Assembly (NCBI GenBank): GCA_025360285.1
Contig: JANYCM010000059.1
Coordinates: 1-8,592 of the forward strand
Source of the DNA: Sphingomonadales bacterium
GTDB taxonomy: Bacteria; Pseudomonadota; Alphaproteobacteria; Sphingomonadales; Sphingomonadaceae
Length of the DNA stretch: 8,592 nucleotides
Reading direction: 5' to 3'
The notes under the pieces are model-generated. The model saw only the letters and a list, made by a program, of their open reading frames with translations, was not told the origin of the DNA and ran no database searches. Each line of letters begins with the position of its first letter. The first letter of the stretch is position 1. Positions 6,850 through 8,592 of the stretch are shown one piece after another. The position numbers and the translations under genes were made by a program.

Positions 6850-7672
6850 CAGGCGAGCCGTTTCGCGTGCCAGCGCAGATGGTCCTCGACGAAGCTCTGG
6901 ATGAACCAATAGCCGTGATCATAGCCCGCGTGGCGGCGCAGGGTCAGCGGGATGCCGGCAACACTACATGCCGCTTCCAGGCGCTCCGGCTGCAACTGGC
7001 CTTCAAGGAAATTGTCCGCCAGCCCCTGGTCCACCAGCAATTCCGCCACGCGCGCGCCGCCGGCGATCAGCGCACAGGCATCATGCGCCGCCCAGGCCGC
7101 AGGATCGTCCCCCAGATAGAGCGGCAGCGCCTTTTGCCCCCAGGGCACATGGGTCGGCGCAACGATCGGCGCGAACGCCGAGACGCTGCGAAAGCGATCC
7201 GGATGGCGCAGCGCCAGGGTCAGCGCGCCATGGCCGCCCATCGAATGGCCGGTGATCGATTGGCGGGCCGGATCGGCAGAGAAATTCGCCGCGATCACGC
7301 CAGGTAATTCCTTGATAATCCAGCTTTCCATGCGAAAATGCGGGGCCCAGGGGGCCTGGGTTGCATCGAGGTAGAAACCAGCGCCCTGCCCCATGTCATA
7401 GGCCGCATCATCGGCGACGCCATCACCGCGCGGGCTGGTATCGGGCGTCACCAGCATCACGCCGAGTTCAGCCGCGACCCGCTGGGCACCGGCCTTGATG
7501 ACGAATGTTTCTTCGGTGCAGGTCAGGCCGGCAAGACACCAGAGGACGGGGAATGGGCCTGCTCCCGGCGGCGTGAACACGCCGAATTTCATCACCGTGC
7601 CGGTGCTGGTGCTGGCGTGCGAATGGAAGGATTGGCGGCCGCCGTGACAGGCGGCGCTGGCAAGGGTGTCCA

Positions 7673-7673
<1 letters not shown>
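6849..7673 (-). CDS. fghA: S-formylglutathione hydrolase
   Basis: This 274-residue serine hydrolase of the esterase D family hydrolyses S-formylglutathione to formate and glutathione, the second step of glutathione-dependent formaldehyde oxidation in the cytoplasm. The catalytic serine is S144 in GHSMGGHG. The acid is probably D220 in VDQGLADNFL and the base H253 in GYDHGYWF. The conserved LTCTEETF motif carries C52, equivalent to the reactive cysteine near the active site of other family members. PDTSPRGDG (77-85) and the FYLDAT-PW segment are also typical. Length is normal. The start is a GTG at 7671-7673 that shares its G with the TAG stop of the formaldehyde dehydrogenase gene (TAGTG), so translation is probably coupled. 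The gene end overlaps the CoA-transferase start in the same way. Family, length and upstream neighbour agree, so the assignment is firm. Confidence 0.96.

Positions 7674-8592
<919 letters not shown>

Noticed and set aside
6850..6909. TTG start giving the CoA-transferase a 20-residue N-terminal extension
   Set aside because: The extension lies inside fghA and is not family-like. The ATG at 6849 starts exactly at the conserved LHGLKVIDLSS and gives a TGATG junction.

Overview
The window is GC-rich chromosomal DNA, densely packed with genes on both strands. The protein families and the GC-ending codon use suggest an alphaproteobacterium, probably a member of the Sphingomonadales. This placement is an impression from protein style, not a computed result. 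No mobile element, tRNA, rRNA, CRISPR array or phage gene is visible. There is no stretch longer than about 110 bases without a gene.

Layout from left to right. (1) 38-373, plus strand: a small DUF559 protein of the Vsr/PD-(D/E)XK nuclease-like group. Its 3' end overlaps the convergent next gene by 7 bases. (2) 367-2485, minus strand: a two-gene fatty-acid-type unit, transcribed thiolase first and then a crotonase (enoyl-CoA hydratase/isomerase family). A 43-base gap containing a perfect 7-bp hairpin separates them. (3) 2486-2592: a divergent control region with a possible thiolase promoter and an imperfect dyad. (4) 2593-5657, plus strand: an exported DUF1254/DUF1214 protein whose stop codon overlaps the start of a thiamine-diphosphate (ThDP) decarboxylase of the benzoylformate decarboxylase type. 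(5) 5664-8592, minus strand: a formaldehyde detoxification operon running in from the right edge. It holds glutathione-dependent formaldehyde dehydrogenase (cut by the window end), S-formylglutathione hydrolase and a class III (CaiB/BaiF) CoA-transferase. The last two junctions each overlap by one base. The CoA-transferase is broken by a one-base frameshift.

How the genes may work together. FrmA and FghA turn formaldehyde plus glutathione into formate plus glutathione. The thiolase and crotonase handle acyl-CoA thioesters. The CoA-transferase would activate an unknown carboxylic acid, and the ThDP enzyme would cleave or join a 2-keto or 2-hydroxy acid. The last two genes converge end to end with only 6 bases between them, so they are not co-transcribed. 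A shared pathway linking acyl-CoA metabolism to C1 disposal is possible but is inference only.

The least ordinary points are the frameshifted CoA-transferase, the coupling of an exported protein of unknown function to a cytosolic ThDP enzyme, the non-canonical active site of that ThDP enzyme, and a crotonase that lacks both hydratase glutamates but has an isomerase-type acid. I found no clear sign of a wholly new multi-gene system.
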